Assembly (NCBI RefSeq): GCF_001902145.1
Contig: NZ_MRST01000010.1
Coordinates: forward strand, 1 to 59,166
Direction of reading: 5' to 3'
DNA: 59,166 nt
Origin: Pseudomonas fluorescens
Lineage (GTDB): Bacteria; Pseudomonadota; Gammaproteobacteria; Pseudomonadales; Pseudomonadaceae
The translations under genes and the position numbers were made by a program. Under the pieces are notes generated by a model. The model saw only the letters and a list, made by a program, of their open reading frames with translations, was not told the origin of the DNA and made no database searches. This document shows, piece by piece, positions 34,950 to 44,485 of this stretch. Positions within the stretch are counted from its first letter, which is position 1, and every line of letters begins with the position of its first letter.

Positions 34950-36695
34950 ATGCCGTTACGGACTCTGGAAACCTGGCCCCACGGCGCAGTCTTGCTGGAC
35001 GCGAACCGCACGCGCTTTGCGTTATGGGCGCCAGACGCGTTTTATGTCAGCGTTGAATTGGAACAGGGTAAAACCATCGTCATGCTGCCCCAGGCCGGTG
35101 GTTGGTTCGAAGTCGAAGTTGCGTGCCCTGCCGGCACGCTTTACCGCTTTAACATCGATGGTGAAAACACGGTGCCCGACCCCGCCTCCAGGGCCCAGGC
35201 GCTGGATGTGCATGGGTGGAGCCGAGTAGTCGACCCCCTCGCCTATGAATGGCGCCACAGCCAGTGGCAGGGGCGCCCATGGCACACGGCGGTGATCTAC
35301 GAGCTCCACGTCGGCGCCATGGGCGGCTACGCTGCCGTTGAGAAACACCTGCCTCGCCTGGCCGAGCTGGGCGTCACCGCAATTGAATTGATGCCTTTGG
35401 CGCAATTTCCCGGCGAACGCAATTGGGGCTATGACGGCGTGCTGCCGTATGCGCCCCACGCCACCTACGGCACTCCCGAGCAACTCAAGCAGCTGATCGA
35501 CAGTGCCCACGGTCACGGTTTGGCCGTGATCCTCGATGTGGTCTACAACCACTTCGGCCCCGACGGCAATTACCTGGGCCAGTACGCCCAGGGTTTCTTC
35601 CAGGAGGACGTGCACACACCCTGGGGCGCCGGCATTGATTTCGAGCGCCGTGAAGTGCGGGATTTCTTCCTTGATAACGCCTTGATGTGGCTGCTCGAAT
35701 ACCGCTTCGACGGCCTGCGCCTGGATGCCGTGCACGCTATCGACAACCCTGGGTTTCTGCAGGAACTGGCACAACGGGTACGCCAGCAGGTGGACGGCGG
35801 GCGCCACGTGTGGCTGATGCTGGAAAACGAACTGAACCAGGCCAGCCTGTTGCAGCACGATTTCGACGCCCAATGGAATGACGACTTTCATAATGTGCTA
35901 CACGTGCTGCTCACCGGTGAAACCGACGCCTACTACAGCGACTTTGCCGAGCAGCCCACCGCCAAGCTGGCGCGCTGCCTGGCCGAGGGGTTTATCTACC
36001 AGGGCGAAACCACACGCCATGGTCATGCCCGCGGTGAACCCAGCGCGGGTCTGCCCACCAGCGCCTTTGTCGCGTTCCTGCAGAACCACGACCAGGTCGG
36101 CAACCGCGCCCTGGGCGAACGCCTGCACCAGCTGTGTTCGCCCCAGGCACTGAGCGCCGCGACCGCCCTGCTGTTGCTATGCCCCATGATCCCGATGCTG
36201 TTCATGGGCGACGAGGTAAATGCCGCCGAGCCGTTCCTGTTTTTCACCGACCATCATGGCGAACTGGCCGAGGCGGTGCGTGAGGGACGGCGCAATGAAT
36301 TTGCCGACTTCTCGGCGTTTCACGACCCCGAGCAACGCAAGCGCATCCCCGACCCCAACGCGCTGCAAACCTTCTTGCAGTCGATGCCATCCTTCGTGGA
36401 AAACGACCACACCCAGCTCTACCGAGACCTGCTGAGCCTGCGTCACACGCACCTAGTGCCGCACTTGCCCGGCACTGTGGCGCTTGGCGTGCAAGTGCTG
36501 GGCGACCGCGCCGTCAGCGCGCGCTGGCGCCTGGGCAACGGCCGTGTGCTGCAGATCGACCTGAACCTGAGTGAACAGCCCCTGGATCATCCGGCATCCC
36601 ACCCGATTATTTTCCAAACGCCTGGCCAGCAAGGCGCGCACTTACCGCCCTTCAGCGCACGCGTTTGCTTATCCCCTGTTGGAGAAACTCTTTGA
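34950..36695 (+). CDS. treZ: Malto-oligosyltrehalose trehalohydrolase
   Basis: A 581-residue GH13 enzyme that releases trehalose from maltooligosyl-trehalose made by TreY. An N-terminal carbohydrate-binding domain covers residues 1-100 and is followed by the barrel. The nucleophile is in FDGLRLDAVHAIDN, the acid/base glutamate in LMLENELNQA, and the third carboxylate in FLQNHDQVGNRALGER. AGGGAGG lies upstream of ATG 34950. The last codons overlap the malQ start (TTGA). Confidence 0.94.
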   Translation: MPLRTLETWPHGAVLLDANRTRFALWAPDAFYVSVELEQGKTIVMLPQAGGWFEVEVACPAGTLYRFNIDGENTVPDPASRAQALDVHGWSRVVDPLAYEWRHSQWQGRPWHTAVIYELHVGAMGGYAAVEKHLPRLAELGVTAIELMPLAQFPGERNWGYDGVLPYAPHATYGTPEQLKQLIDSAHGHGLAVILDVVYNHFGPDGNYLGQYAQGFFQEDVHTPWGAGIDFERREVRDFFLDNALMWLLEYRFDGLRLDAVHAIDNPGFLQELAQRVRQQVDGGRHVWLMLENELNQASLLQHDFDAQWNDDFHNVLHVLLTGETDAYYSDFAEQPTAKLARCLAEGFIYQGETTRHGHARGEPSAGLPTSAFVAFLQNHDQVGNRALGERLHQLCSPQALSAATALLLLCPMIPMLFMGDEVNAAEPFLFFTDHHGELAEAVREGRRNEFADFSAFHDPEQRKRIPDPNALQTFLQSMPSFVENDHTQLYRDLLSLRHTHLVPHLPGTVALGVQVLGDRAVSARWRLGNGRVLQIDLNLSEQPLDHPASHPIIFQTPGQQGAHLPPFSARVCLSPVGETL

Positions 36696-38776
36696 GCGAA
36701 GCGAACCTGGAAACTCTCGCCAACCGCGCGGGCCTGGCCGTCGATTGGATCGATGCCAATGGTCGCCCGCAGCATGTGCAGCCTGACGCCCTGCGCGCAG
36801 TCCTCAAAGGGCTGGGCCACCCGGCCGATAGCGATGCCGAGATCGACGCCAGCCTGCAGCAACTGGAGCAGGCACAGCACGACACACACCTGCCGCCCTT
36901 GCTGACCACCGACAGCGGTGCGGGCCTGGACCTGGCGCGCTATTTCGCCCCGGATACCCCATGTCGCGTCAGCCTGGAAGGCGGCGAAACCCTGGAGCTG
37001 CGCCTGGACGGCGAGGCCGTATTGCCCGGCGTGGTTGCCCTGGGCTACCACCAGGTGCATATCGACGGGCAAACCTTCACCCTGGCCGTCGCGCCCAGCC
37101 ACTGCTACAGCGTGGCCGACGCGGTCGACAGCCAACCCGCTCGCGCCTGGGGCCTGAGCGCCCAACTCTATGCTTTGCGCCGCCTCGGCGATGGCGGTTT
37201 TGGCGACACCCTGGCCCTGGAGCACCTGGTGCGCTCAGCCGCCGAGCGCGGCGTCGACGCCGTGGCAATCAGCCCGATGCACGCGATGTTCAGCGCCGAC
37301 ACTGAGCGCTTCAGCCCTTATTCACCCTCCAGCCGCCTGTTTCTCAACAGCTTGTATGCTTCGCCGGCATGCATCCTCGGTGAACGTGAGGTGCGCAACG
37401 CTATCGAAGCTGCTGGGTTGGCTGACGAGTTGCATGCCCTGGAACAGCTCACGCTGATCGACTGGCCGGCCGCCGCCAAGGCCAAGCAACGCCTGCTGCG
37501 TATGCTGTACGAAGACTTTCGCCACGGCGCACATCCCCAACATGCCGACTTCCAAAGCTTCCGCCAGGCCGGCGGCGAAGCCCTGGAAAACCACTGCCGC
37601 TTCGAAGCCGTGCAGGCCCAACGCGCTGCCGCCGGCGAAGACCTCGACTGGCGCCACTGGCCCGAAGCCTGGCGCACGCCACAGAGCCTGGCCCTGGCAC
37701 AGTTCGCCGAGGACAACCGCGACGAAATCGGTTATTTCGCCTTCACCCAATGGCTGATCGCCCGCAGCCTTGAGCGCGCCCAACAGGCCGCCCGTGGCAG
37801 CGGCATGGGCATCGGCCTGATCGCCGACCTGGCAGTGGGTGCCGACGGTGGCGGCAGCCAGGCCTGGAGTCGCCAGGATGAACTGCTGGCCGACCTCACC
37901 GTCGGCGCGCCACCGGACATTCTCAACCGCGCAGGCCAAGGCTGGGGCATCTCTGCCTTTTCCCCGGAAGGCCTCAAGCGCAATGGCTTTCGCGCCTTCA
38001 TCGAAATGCTGCGGGCCAACTTCGCCCATGCCGGCGGCTTGCGCATCGACCATGTGATGGGCCTGCAACGCCTGTGGGTGATCCCTCTGGGCGCGTCCCC
38101 CCGCGAAGGTGCCTACTTGTATTACCCGGTGGACGACCTGCTGCGTTTGCTCGCCCTGGAATCCCACCGCCACCAGGCCATCGTCCTCGGTGAAGACCTG
38201 GGCACCGTGCCCGACGGCCTGCGCGAAAAGCTCAGCGCGCGTTCGATCCTGGGCATGCGTGTGCTGCTGTTCGAACAGAACCATGACGGCCAGTTCAAGC
38301 CCATCCTCGATTGGCCCGACAACGCCTTGGCCACCACCAGTACTCACGACTTGCCCACCCTCAATGGCTGGTGGCACAGCCGCGATATCGAATGGAATAT
38401 CCAGCTCGGCCTGATCGACGCACCCACCGTGGACCAATGGAGCGAACACCGCCTGCGCGAGCGCCAGGCACTGCGCCAAGCCTTGAGCCAAGACCCGCAG
38501 AACTTCATCGATGAGATCCGCAACGACACCGACCATATGATCGACGCCAGCGTGCGCTACCTGGGCCATACCCGCGCGCCACTGGTGTTGTTGCCCTTGG
38601 AGGATGCATTGGGCATCGAGGAGCAAGCCAACCTGCCGGGCACCCTCGATACCCACCCCAATTGGCGCCGACGCTTGCCCGGCGAAGCCGCCAGCCTGCT
38701 CGACAATGACAGCGCCGCGCGTCGCCTCGAGCTGCTGGCCGTGGCGCGCAACCAAGCCTATGAGCGTGACCGATGA
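36692..38776 (+). CDS. malQ: 4-alpha-glucanotransferase (amylomaltase)
   Basis: A 694-residue GH77 enzyme that disproportionates maltodextrins. The catalytic residues are in GLRIDHVMGLQRLW (nucleophile Asp), VLGEDLGTVPDGLR (Glu) and STHDLPTLNGWW (Asp). The start is TTG 36692, overlapping the treZ stop codon as TTGA with GGAG upstream; the nearest in-frame alternative is a TTG nine codons further up. A rare TTG start within a four-base overlap points to translational coupling. The stop overlaps the treY ATG. The N-terminal domain of about 150 residues is normal for the long MalQ type. Confidence 0.93.
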   Translation: MSEANLETLANRAGLAVDWIDANGRPQHVQPDALRAVLKGLGHPADSDAEIDASLQQLEQAQHDTHLPPLLTTDSGAGLDLARYFAPDTPCRVSLEGGETLELRLDGEAVLPGVVALGYHQVHIDGQTFTLAVAPSHCYSVADAVDSQPARAWGLSAQLYALRRLGDGGFGDTLALEHLVRSAAERGVDAVAISPMHAMFSADTERFSPYSPSSRLFLNSLYASPACILGEREVRNAIEAAGLADELHALEQLTLIDWPAAAKAKQRLLRMLYEDFRHGAHPQHADFQSFRQAGGEALENHCRFEAVQAQRAAAGEDLDWRHWPEAWRTPQSLALAQFAEDNRDEIGYFAFTQWLIARSLERAQQAARGSGMGIGLIADLAVGADGGGSQAWSRQDELLADLTVGAPPDILNRAGQGWGISAFSPEGLKRNGFRAFIEMLRANFAHAGGLRIDHVMGLQRLWVIPLGASPREGAYLYYPVDDLLRLLALESHRHQAIVLGEDLGTVPDGLREKLSARSILGMRVLLFEQNHDGQFKPILDWPDNALATTSTHDLPTLNGWWHSRDIEWNIQLGLIDAPTVDQWSEHRLRERQALRQALSQDPQNFIDEIRNDTDHMIDASVRYLGHTRAPLVLLPLEDALGIEEQANLPGTLDTHPNWRRRLPGEAASLLDNDSAARRLELLAVARNQAYERDR

Positions 38777-41523
38777 ACGCACTGCCCCTGCGCGCCACCC
38801 AGCGCCTGCAATTTCATAAAGGCTTTACCCTCGATGACGCGGTGCCGCTGGTGCCGTACTTCGCCCAACTGGGCATCAGCCACCTGTATGCCTCACCGCT
38901 GCTGAGCGCCCGCGCCGGCTCCATGCACGGCTACGATGTGGTCGACCCGACCCGCGTCAACCCGGAGCTGGGGGGCGAAGCGGCGTTGCGGCGCCTGGTC
39001 GCCGCGCTGCGTGAGCACGACATGGGCTTGATCCTCGATATCGTCTCCAACCATATGGCCGTGGGCGGGTCGGATAACCCTTGGTGGCTGGACCTGCTGG
39101 AATGGGGCCGCCTGAGTCCCTATAGCGAGTTCTTCGATATCCAGTGGCACTCCCCCGACCCGCTGCTCAAAGGCCAGTTGCTGATGCCATTCCTGGGCAG
39201 CGATTACGGCCAAGCCTTGCAGAACGGCACGCTGGCGCTCAAGTTCGATGCCGCCCAGGGGAGTTTCTACGTCGAGCATTACGAACACCGTTTTCCGATA
39301 TGCCCAAGGGACTACGGCTTGATTCTGGGCAGCGACGAGTTACTCAAACCGCTGGCCGAACGTTTCGCCGCCCTCGCCTATCATCACGACGCCTACGCCG
39401 AAGCCACCGAGCTCAAACAAGCCCTGGCCGAACGCTCCAGCGAACTGCTATCCGCTATTGAACAACGCCTGGCCGCATTCGACAGTCGCCAGCCCGAGGG
39501 CTTCGAGCGCCTGCATCACCTGCTCGAACAACAGACCTATCGCCTGGCCAGCTGGCGCACAGCCGCAGACGACATCAACTGGCGGCGTTTCTTCGACGTC
39601 AATGAGCTGGGCGGCCTGCGGGTCGAACGCGCGGCGGTGTTCGAAGCCACCCATGGCAAGATTTTCGAGCTGATCAGCGCGGGGCTGATCGACGGGCTGC
39701 GCATCGACCATATCGATGGCCTGGCCGACCCACGTGGCTATTGCCGCAAATTGCGCCGCCGCGTAGACGCACTGTCACCCCGGCGCCACTTGCCCATCTT
39801 TGTCGAAAAAATCCTGGGCGAAGGCGAAACCTTGCGTGAGGACTGGCAGGTGGATGGCACCACCGGCTACGAGTTCATGAACCAGTTGTCATTGCTGCAA
39901 CACCAGCCCGAGGGTTTTGCACCGCTGGCCGAGATGTGGACGCGTCACAGCGAGCGGCCCTCAGCGTTCAGCGAAGAAGCGCGGCTGGCGCGCCAGCAGG
40001 TCCTCAATGGTTCGTTGGGCGGTGACTTCGAAAGCGTGGCCCAGGCGCTGCTGCAAGTGGCCCGCGATGACGTGATGACCCGCGATCTGACCCTGGGCGC
40101 CATCCGCCGGGCCTTGCAGGAACTGATCGTGCATTTCCCGGTGTACCGCACCTATATCAGCGCCAAGGGCCGCAGTGCGGCCGACGACAAGGTGTTCCAG
40201 CACGCCATGGAGGGTGCGCGCAGCACCCTCAACGAAGGCGACTGGCCGGTGCTCGACCACCTGGAACAATGGTTGGGTGGCCAGCCCTGGCGCAATCGCC
40301 CGGTGGGCCGCGCGCGCAAGATGCTCAAGCATGCCTGCGTGCGCTTCCAGCAACTGACCTCGCCCGCCGCCGCCAAAGCCGTGGAAGACACCGCGTTCTA
40401 CCGTTCGGCGGTGCTGTTGTCGCGCAACGATGTGGGCTTCAGTACCGAGCAATTCAGTGCGCCATTGGCAGACTTCCATGCAGCCAATCAACAGCGCCTG
40501 AAGAGCTTTCCCGGCAACCTGCTGGCCACCGCTACCCACGACCACAAACGCGGCGAAGACACCCGTGCGCGCCTGGCGGTGCTCAGTGAGTGCGCCCCCT
40601 GGTATGCCGAACAGGTCGAGCACTGGCGCCGCCTGGCCGAGCCCCTGCGCGAGAGCGCCGACAGCCCCTCGGCGGGTGATGAGTTGATTCTCTATCAGGT
40701 GCTGCTGGGCAGTTGGCCGCTGGAGCCCAACCCCGATCTGGCGGCGTACCAGCAACGCCTTTGGCAGTGGCAGCAAAAAGCCCTGCGCGAAGCCAAGTTG
40801 CAGAGCAGTTGGAGCGCGCCCAACGAGGTTTACGAACAGGCGGTGGACGCGTTCCTCAAGCGCCTGCTACTCAGTGAGGCCGGTGCGCCGCTGCGCAGTG
40901 CGTTGGACAGCGCTGCGCAGGCCATCGCCCCCGCCGGCGCCCTGAATGGGCTGGCGCAAACCTTGCTTCATCTGACCGTGCCGGGTGTGCCGGATATTTA
41001 CCAGGGCAATGAGTTCTGGGACTTCAGCCTGGTCGACCCGGACAACCGGCGCCCGGTGGATTTCGCTGCGCGGCACCGTGCATTGCAGGCACAACCGGAC
41101 ATCGGCGAACTGTTGTTCAACTGGCGCGACGGGCGTATCAAACAGGCAGTGATCGCCCAGGTACTGGGCCTGCGTAAAGCCTGCCCCGAGCTGCTGCACC
41201 ATGGCAGCTATACACCGTTGGAAGTGGTGGGCCAGCACGCCGAGCGCGTGGTTGCGTTCTACCGTGAACATCAAGGCAAGCAGTTGCTGGTGGTGGTGCC
41301 GCGCTGGTCTTATCCGTTGCTTGAAAACGGGATGTTTCCCCAGATCAATGCGCAGGTTTGGGGCGATACGCGGGTGAAATTACCGTTCGCCGCCCCTGCA
41401 CAACACTGGAAGGGACTTTTTCAAACGGGCGTAGTCACACCCAACAAGGAGCTGTTGATCAGCGCTGCCCTGGGGGATCTCCCGGTCAATGTCTTTATCA
41501 ATCCTGATAATCAAGAAAGCTGA
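38773..41523 (+). CDS. treY: Maltooligosyl trehalose synthase
   Basis: A 916-residue GH13 enzyme that turns the reducing-end glucose of a maltodextrin into a trehalose unit. The N-terminal barrel opens with LRATQRLQFHKGFTLDDAVP and the LYASPLLSARAGSMHGYDVV motif. The catalytic residues are in DGLRIDHIDGLADP, FVEKILGEGE and TATHDHKRGEDTRARL. The C-terminal half is a helical insertion domain typical of the family. ATG 38773 overlaps the malQ stop by four bases. With TreZ it forms the TreYZ route to trehalose. Confidence 0.95.
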   Translation: MNALPLRATQRLQFHKGFTLDDAVPLVPYFAQLGISHLYASPLLSARAGSMHGYDVVDPTRVNPELGGEAALRRLVAALREHDMGLILDIVSNHMAVGGSDNPWWLDLLEWGRLSPYSEFFDIQWHSPDPLLKGQLLMPFLGSDYGQALQNGTLALKFDAAQGSFYVEHYEHRFPICPRDYGLILGSDELLKPLAERFAALAYHHDAYAEATELKQALAERSSELLSAIEQRLAAFDSRQPEGFERLHHLLEQQTYRLASWRTAADDINWRRFFDVNELGGLRVERAAVFEATHGKIFELISAGLIDGLRIDHIDGLADPRGYCRKLRRRVDALSPRRHLPIFVEKILGEGETLREDWQVDGTTGYEFMNQLSLLQHQPEGFAPLAEMWTRHSERPSAFSEEARLARQQVLNGSLGGDFESVAQALLQVARDDVMTRDLTLGAIRRALQELIVHFPVYRTYISAKGRSAADDKVFQHAMEGARSTLNEGDWPVLDHLEQWLGGQPWRNRPVGRARKMLKHACVRFQQLTSPAAAKAVEDTAFYRSAVLLSRNDVGFSTEQFSAPLADFHAANQQRLKSFPGNLLATATHDHKRGEDTRARLAVLSECAPWYAEQVEHWRRLAEPLRESADSPSAGDELILYQVLLGSWPLEPNPDLAAYQQRLWQWQQKALREAKLQSSWSAPNEVYEQAVDAFLKRLLLSEAGAPLRSALDSAAQAIAPAGALNGLAQTLLHLTVPGVPDIYQGNEFWDFSLVDPDNRRPVDFAARHRALQAQPDIGELLFNWRDGRIKQAVIAQVLGLRKACPELLHHGSYTPLEVVGQHAERVVAFYREHQGKQLLVVVPRWSYPLLENGMFPQINAQVWGDTRVKLPFAAPAQHWKGLFQTGVVTPNKELLISAALGDLPVNVFINPDNQES

Positions 41524-41546
41524 AAATTTTCTGTGAGGAGTTTGTG

Positions 41547-41816
41547 ATGAGTAAAGAAGACAAACGCATTCGCGAACTGGCGCATCAGATCTGGGAGTCT
41601 GAAGGCAAGCCCGATGGCGCCCATGATCGCCACTGGGAGATGGCGCGCAAGCTGGCGGAATCCGAGGCGCTGACGCCGAGCAAGCCTAAACCGGCCGCCA
41701 AGCCGAAAACCGCGCCCAAGGCTGCGGCCAAGCCCAAACCTGCTGCGCCTGCCGCCGCCAAACCTGCGGCGAAGAAACCCGCCGCCCCGAAGAAGCCCAA
41801 ACCGCCCGCCCCATGA
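41547..41816 (+). CDS. DUF2934 protein with Ala/Lys/Pro-rich tail
   Basis: An 89-residue protein in two parts. Residues 1-45 are a DUF2934 domain (IRELAHQIWESEGKPDGAHD, then HWEMARKLAE). Residues 46-89 are low complexity and made only of Ala, Lys, Pro and a few Thr, with repeating AAKPK units, like histone-H1 tails. ATG 41547 has GAGGAG six bases upstream. It lies between treY and glgX, the place held by PA2161 in P. aeruginosa as I recall. The basic tail could bind nucleic acid or an anionic polymer. The function is unknown. Confidence 0.85.
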   Translation: MSKEDKRIRELAHQIWESEGKPDGAHDRHWEMARKLAESEALTPSKPKPAAKPKTAPKAAAKPKPAAPAAAKPAAKKPAAPKKPKPPAP

Positions 41817-41822
41817 TTTCTC

Positions 41823-41859
41823 GGGCCTGCAGCACGCATTGCGCGCTGCAGGCCCTTTT
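41823..41859 (+). terminator. Attenuator/terminator between DUF2934 gene and glgX
   Basis: GGGCCTGCAGC, 11-base loop, GCTGCAGGCCC and TTTTC: 11 perfect pairs followed by a short T-run. It would reduce read-through into glgX. Confidence 0.75.
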
Positions 41860-41937
41860 CCGTTCACGCCATGCGCTGAAGCACCGTCAGTACGGCCGCA
41901 TTCGGCCCGAAAAAAGACCTTTTGCAGGAGCAACTCG

Positions 41938-44097
41938 ATGAGCAAACCAGACAACACCACAGCGACGCCGGTTCATGAGCCGTCGCGGATCCGTGAAGGT
42001 TTGCCCTTCCCCCTCGGCGCCACCTGGGATGGCCTGGGTGTGAACTTTGCGCTGTTTTCCGCCAACGCCACCAAGGTGGAGCTGTGCCTGTTTGACGATA
42101 CCGGCGAGGTCGAGCTGGAACGCATCGAACTGCCCGAATACACCGATGAGATCTTTCACGGCTACCTGCCCGATGCTCACCCTGGGCTGATTTACGGTTA
42201 CCGCGTATACGGTGCCTATGACCCGGCCAATGGTCATCGCTTCAACCACAACAAGCTGCTGATCGACCCCTACGCCAAGCAACTGGTGGGCGAACTCAAA
42301 TGGTCCGAAGCGTTGTTTGGCTACACCATCGGCCACCCGGACGACGACCTCAGTTTCGATGAACGCGACAGTGCGCCCTTCGTGCCCAAGTGCAAGGTCA
42401 TCGACCCGGCGCACACCTGGGGCAACGACCAACCGGTACGGGTGCCGTGGGACCGCACGATCATCTACGAAACCCACCTGCGTGGCATCAGCATGCGTCA
42501 TCCTTCGGTCGGCGAGTCAGTGAGGGGTACCTGCGCAGGCTTGATGGAAGATGACGTGCTCAAGCATATCCGTCAGCTGGGCATTTCCTCGGTCGAGTTG
42601 CTGCCCGTGCACGCCTTCGTCAACGACCAGCATCTGCTGGAAAAAGGCATGACCAACTACTGGGGCTACAACAGCATCGCGTTCTTCGCCCCCGACCCGC
42701 GCTACCTGGCCAGCGGCAAGATCGCCGAATTCAAGGAGATGGTCGCGCACCTGCATGAGCAGAAGCTGGAAGTGATTCTGGACGTGGTCTACAACCACAC
42801 CGCCGAAGGCAACGAGCGCGGCCCGACCCTGTCGATGCGCGGCATCGACAACGCCTCCTACTACCGGCTGATGCCCGACGACAAGCGTTTCTACATCAAC
42901 GATTCCGGCACCGGCAATACCCTGGATCTGAGCCACCCGTGCGTGCTGCAAATGGTCACCGACTCCCTGCGCTACTGGGCCACCGAGATGCACGTGGACG
43001 GCTTCCGCTTCGACCTGGCGACCATCCTCGGGCGCTACCGCGACGGGTTCGATGAGCGCCACAGTTTCCTCGTGGCTTGCCGCCAGGACCCGGTGCTGAG
43101 CCAGTTGAAACTCATCGCCGAGCCCTGGGACTGCGGCCCCGGTGGCTACCAGGTGGGCAACTTCCCGCCAGGCTGGGCGGAATGGAACGATCGCTTTCGC
43201 GATACCGTGCGTGCGTTCTGGAAAGGCGACGACGGCCAACTCGCCGATTTCGCCGGGCGCATGACCGCTTCGGGCGAGATGTTCAATCACCGTGGGCGCA
43301 GGCCGTATAGCTCGGTGAACTTCATCACCGCCCACGACGGTTTTACCCTGCACGACCTGGTGTCGTACAACGACAAACACAACGAGGCCAACGACGAAAA
43401 CAACCAGGACGGCAGCAATAACAACCTGTCCTGGAACCACGGTGTCGAAGGCCCTACCGACGACCCGGAGATCAACGCGCTGCGCCTGCGCCAGATGCGC
43501 AACTTCTTCGCCACTTTGCTGCTGGCCCAAGGCACGCCAATGATCGTCGCCGGGGACGAGTTCGCTCGCACTCAGCACGGCAACAACAACGCCTATTGCC
43601 AGGACAGCGAAATCGGCTGGGTCAACTGGGACCTGGACGATGACGGCAAGGCCCTGCTCAAGTTCGTCAAGCGCCTGATCAAGCTGCGCCTGGCGTACCC
43701 GATCCTGCGGCGTGGGCGCTTCCTGGTGGGCGACTACAACGAAGACATCGGCGTTAAGGACGTCACTTGGCTGGCGCCGGATGGCAACGAGATGACCACC
43801 GAGCAATGGGAAGACAGCCAGGGCCGCTGCCTGGGCATGTTGATGGATGGCCGCGCCCAGGAAACCGGGATTCGCCGTGCCGGTGCGGACGCTACCTTGC
43901 TGCTGGTGGTCAATGCTCATCACGACATGGTCAATTTCCGCCTGCCACCGGTGCCGGAGGGCGAGTTCTGGACCTGCATGCTCGACACCAACGACCCGGT
44001 GGTGCGCGGCCAGGAACGTTTTGATTTCGAGCACGAGTATGCGGTCACCGGCCGCTCGCTGCTGCTGTTTGAACTGCAGCACGAAGGCGAGGCGTGA
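41938..44097 (+). CDS. glgX: Glycogen debranching enzyme
   Basis: A 719-residue GH13 isoamylase-type enzyme that cuts alpha-1,6 branches from limit dextrin. An N-terminal CBM48-like domain (LPFPLGATWDGLGVNFALFS) is followed by the barrel. The catalytic residues are in VDGFRFDLATILGR (nucleophile Asp), KLIAEPWDCGPGG (Glu) and FITAHDGFTLHDLVSY (Asp). ATG 41938 has GCAGGAG upstream; the frame extends upstream through the terminator and is not real there. It supplies linear maltodextrin for TreY and MalQ. Confidence 0.94.
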   Translation: MSKPDNTTATPVHEPSRIREGLPFPLGATWDGLGVNFALFSANATKVELCLFDDTGEVELERIELPEYTDEIFHGYLPDAHPGLIYGYRVYGAYDPANGHRFNHNKLLIDPYAKQLVGELKWSEALFGYTIGHPDDDLSFDERDSAPFVPKCKVIDPAHTWGNDQPVRVPWDRTIIYETHLRGISMRHPSVGESVRGTCAGLMEDDVLKHIRQLGISSVELLPVHAFVNDQHLLEKGMTNYWGYNSIAFFAPDPRYLASGKIAEFKEMVAHLHEQKLEVILDVVYNHTAEGNERGPTLSMRGIDNASYYRLMPDDKRFYINDSGTGNTLDLSHPCVLQMVTDSLRYWATEMHVDGFRFDLATILGRYRDGFDERHSFLVACRQDPVLSQLKLIAEPWDCGPGGYQVGNFPPGWAEWNDRFRDTVRAFWKGDDGQLADFAGRMTASGEMFNHRGRRPYSSVNFITAHDGFTLHDLVSYNDKHNEANDENNQDGSNNNLSWNHGVEGPTDDPEINALRLRQMRNFFATLLLAQGTPMIVAGDEFARTQHGNNNAYCQDSEIGWVNWDLDDDGKALLKFVKRLIKLRLAYPILRRGRFLVGDYNEDIGVKDVTWLAPDGNEMTTEQWEDSQGRCLGMLMDGRAQETGIRRAGADATLLLVVNAHHDMVNFRLPPVPEGEFWTCMLDTNDPVVRGQERFDFEHEYAVTGRSLLLFELQHEGEA

Positions 44098-44098
44098 G

Positions 44099-44209
44099 AT
44101 GGCGTTGCGGGTTGGCGTTCTTCAGGGCTACCGCCTGGGTGATGCGCTGAAGGACGTTCAACCGCCGTTGCCGGTTAGCGGCGAGACCCTGGCCCGCCTG
44201 CCTGAATAA
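44099..44209 (+). CDS. 36-residue ORF coupled to glgX
   Basis: A small ORF that starts one base after the glgX stop (TGA-G-ATG), with GGCGAGG inside the glgX end as a possible ribosome site. The product MALRVGVLQGYRLGDALKDV... ends in GETLARLPE and has no membrane segment. I do not recognise it. Coupling to glgX suggests translation is possible, but it could equally be chance or a remnant of a longer gene. Confidence 0.3.
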   Translation: MALRVGVLQGYRLGDALKDVQPPLPVSGETLARLPE

Positions 44210-44254
44210 CGGATATGTACTCGGCCTGACATCCCGGTCGGCTGTCAGGCCACC

Positions 44255-44278
44255 TTCGCGAGCAAGCCCGCTCCCACA
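44255..44278. repeat. Single REP sequence
   Basis: TTCGCGAGCAAGCCCGCTCC plus CACA is one unpaired unit of the GTGGGAGC-family REP, in reverse orientation. The rest of 44210-44485 holds no other recognisable element. Confidence 0.7.
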
Positions 44279-44485
44279 GTTGGATCGTGGGGCATCAGGT
44301 ACTTAGGCGTCGGCTGTCAGGCAGCCATCGCATCAACATTGTGCAGATACCCATGCCTGTCTATGCTCCTAACGCCTCGCACAGCATTCCACTCACTCAC
44401 CCCAGCGGAGCCTGCGGTGAAAACAAGAGCGTCGTCCCGTCAACGGAGCACGACCCGGTATCAACCGACAAGGATGTGACACCCC

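Noticed and set aside
37322..38782. 486-codon ORF antisense to malQ
   Set aside because: Shadow frame; the plus strand carries all GH77 catalytic motifs.
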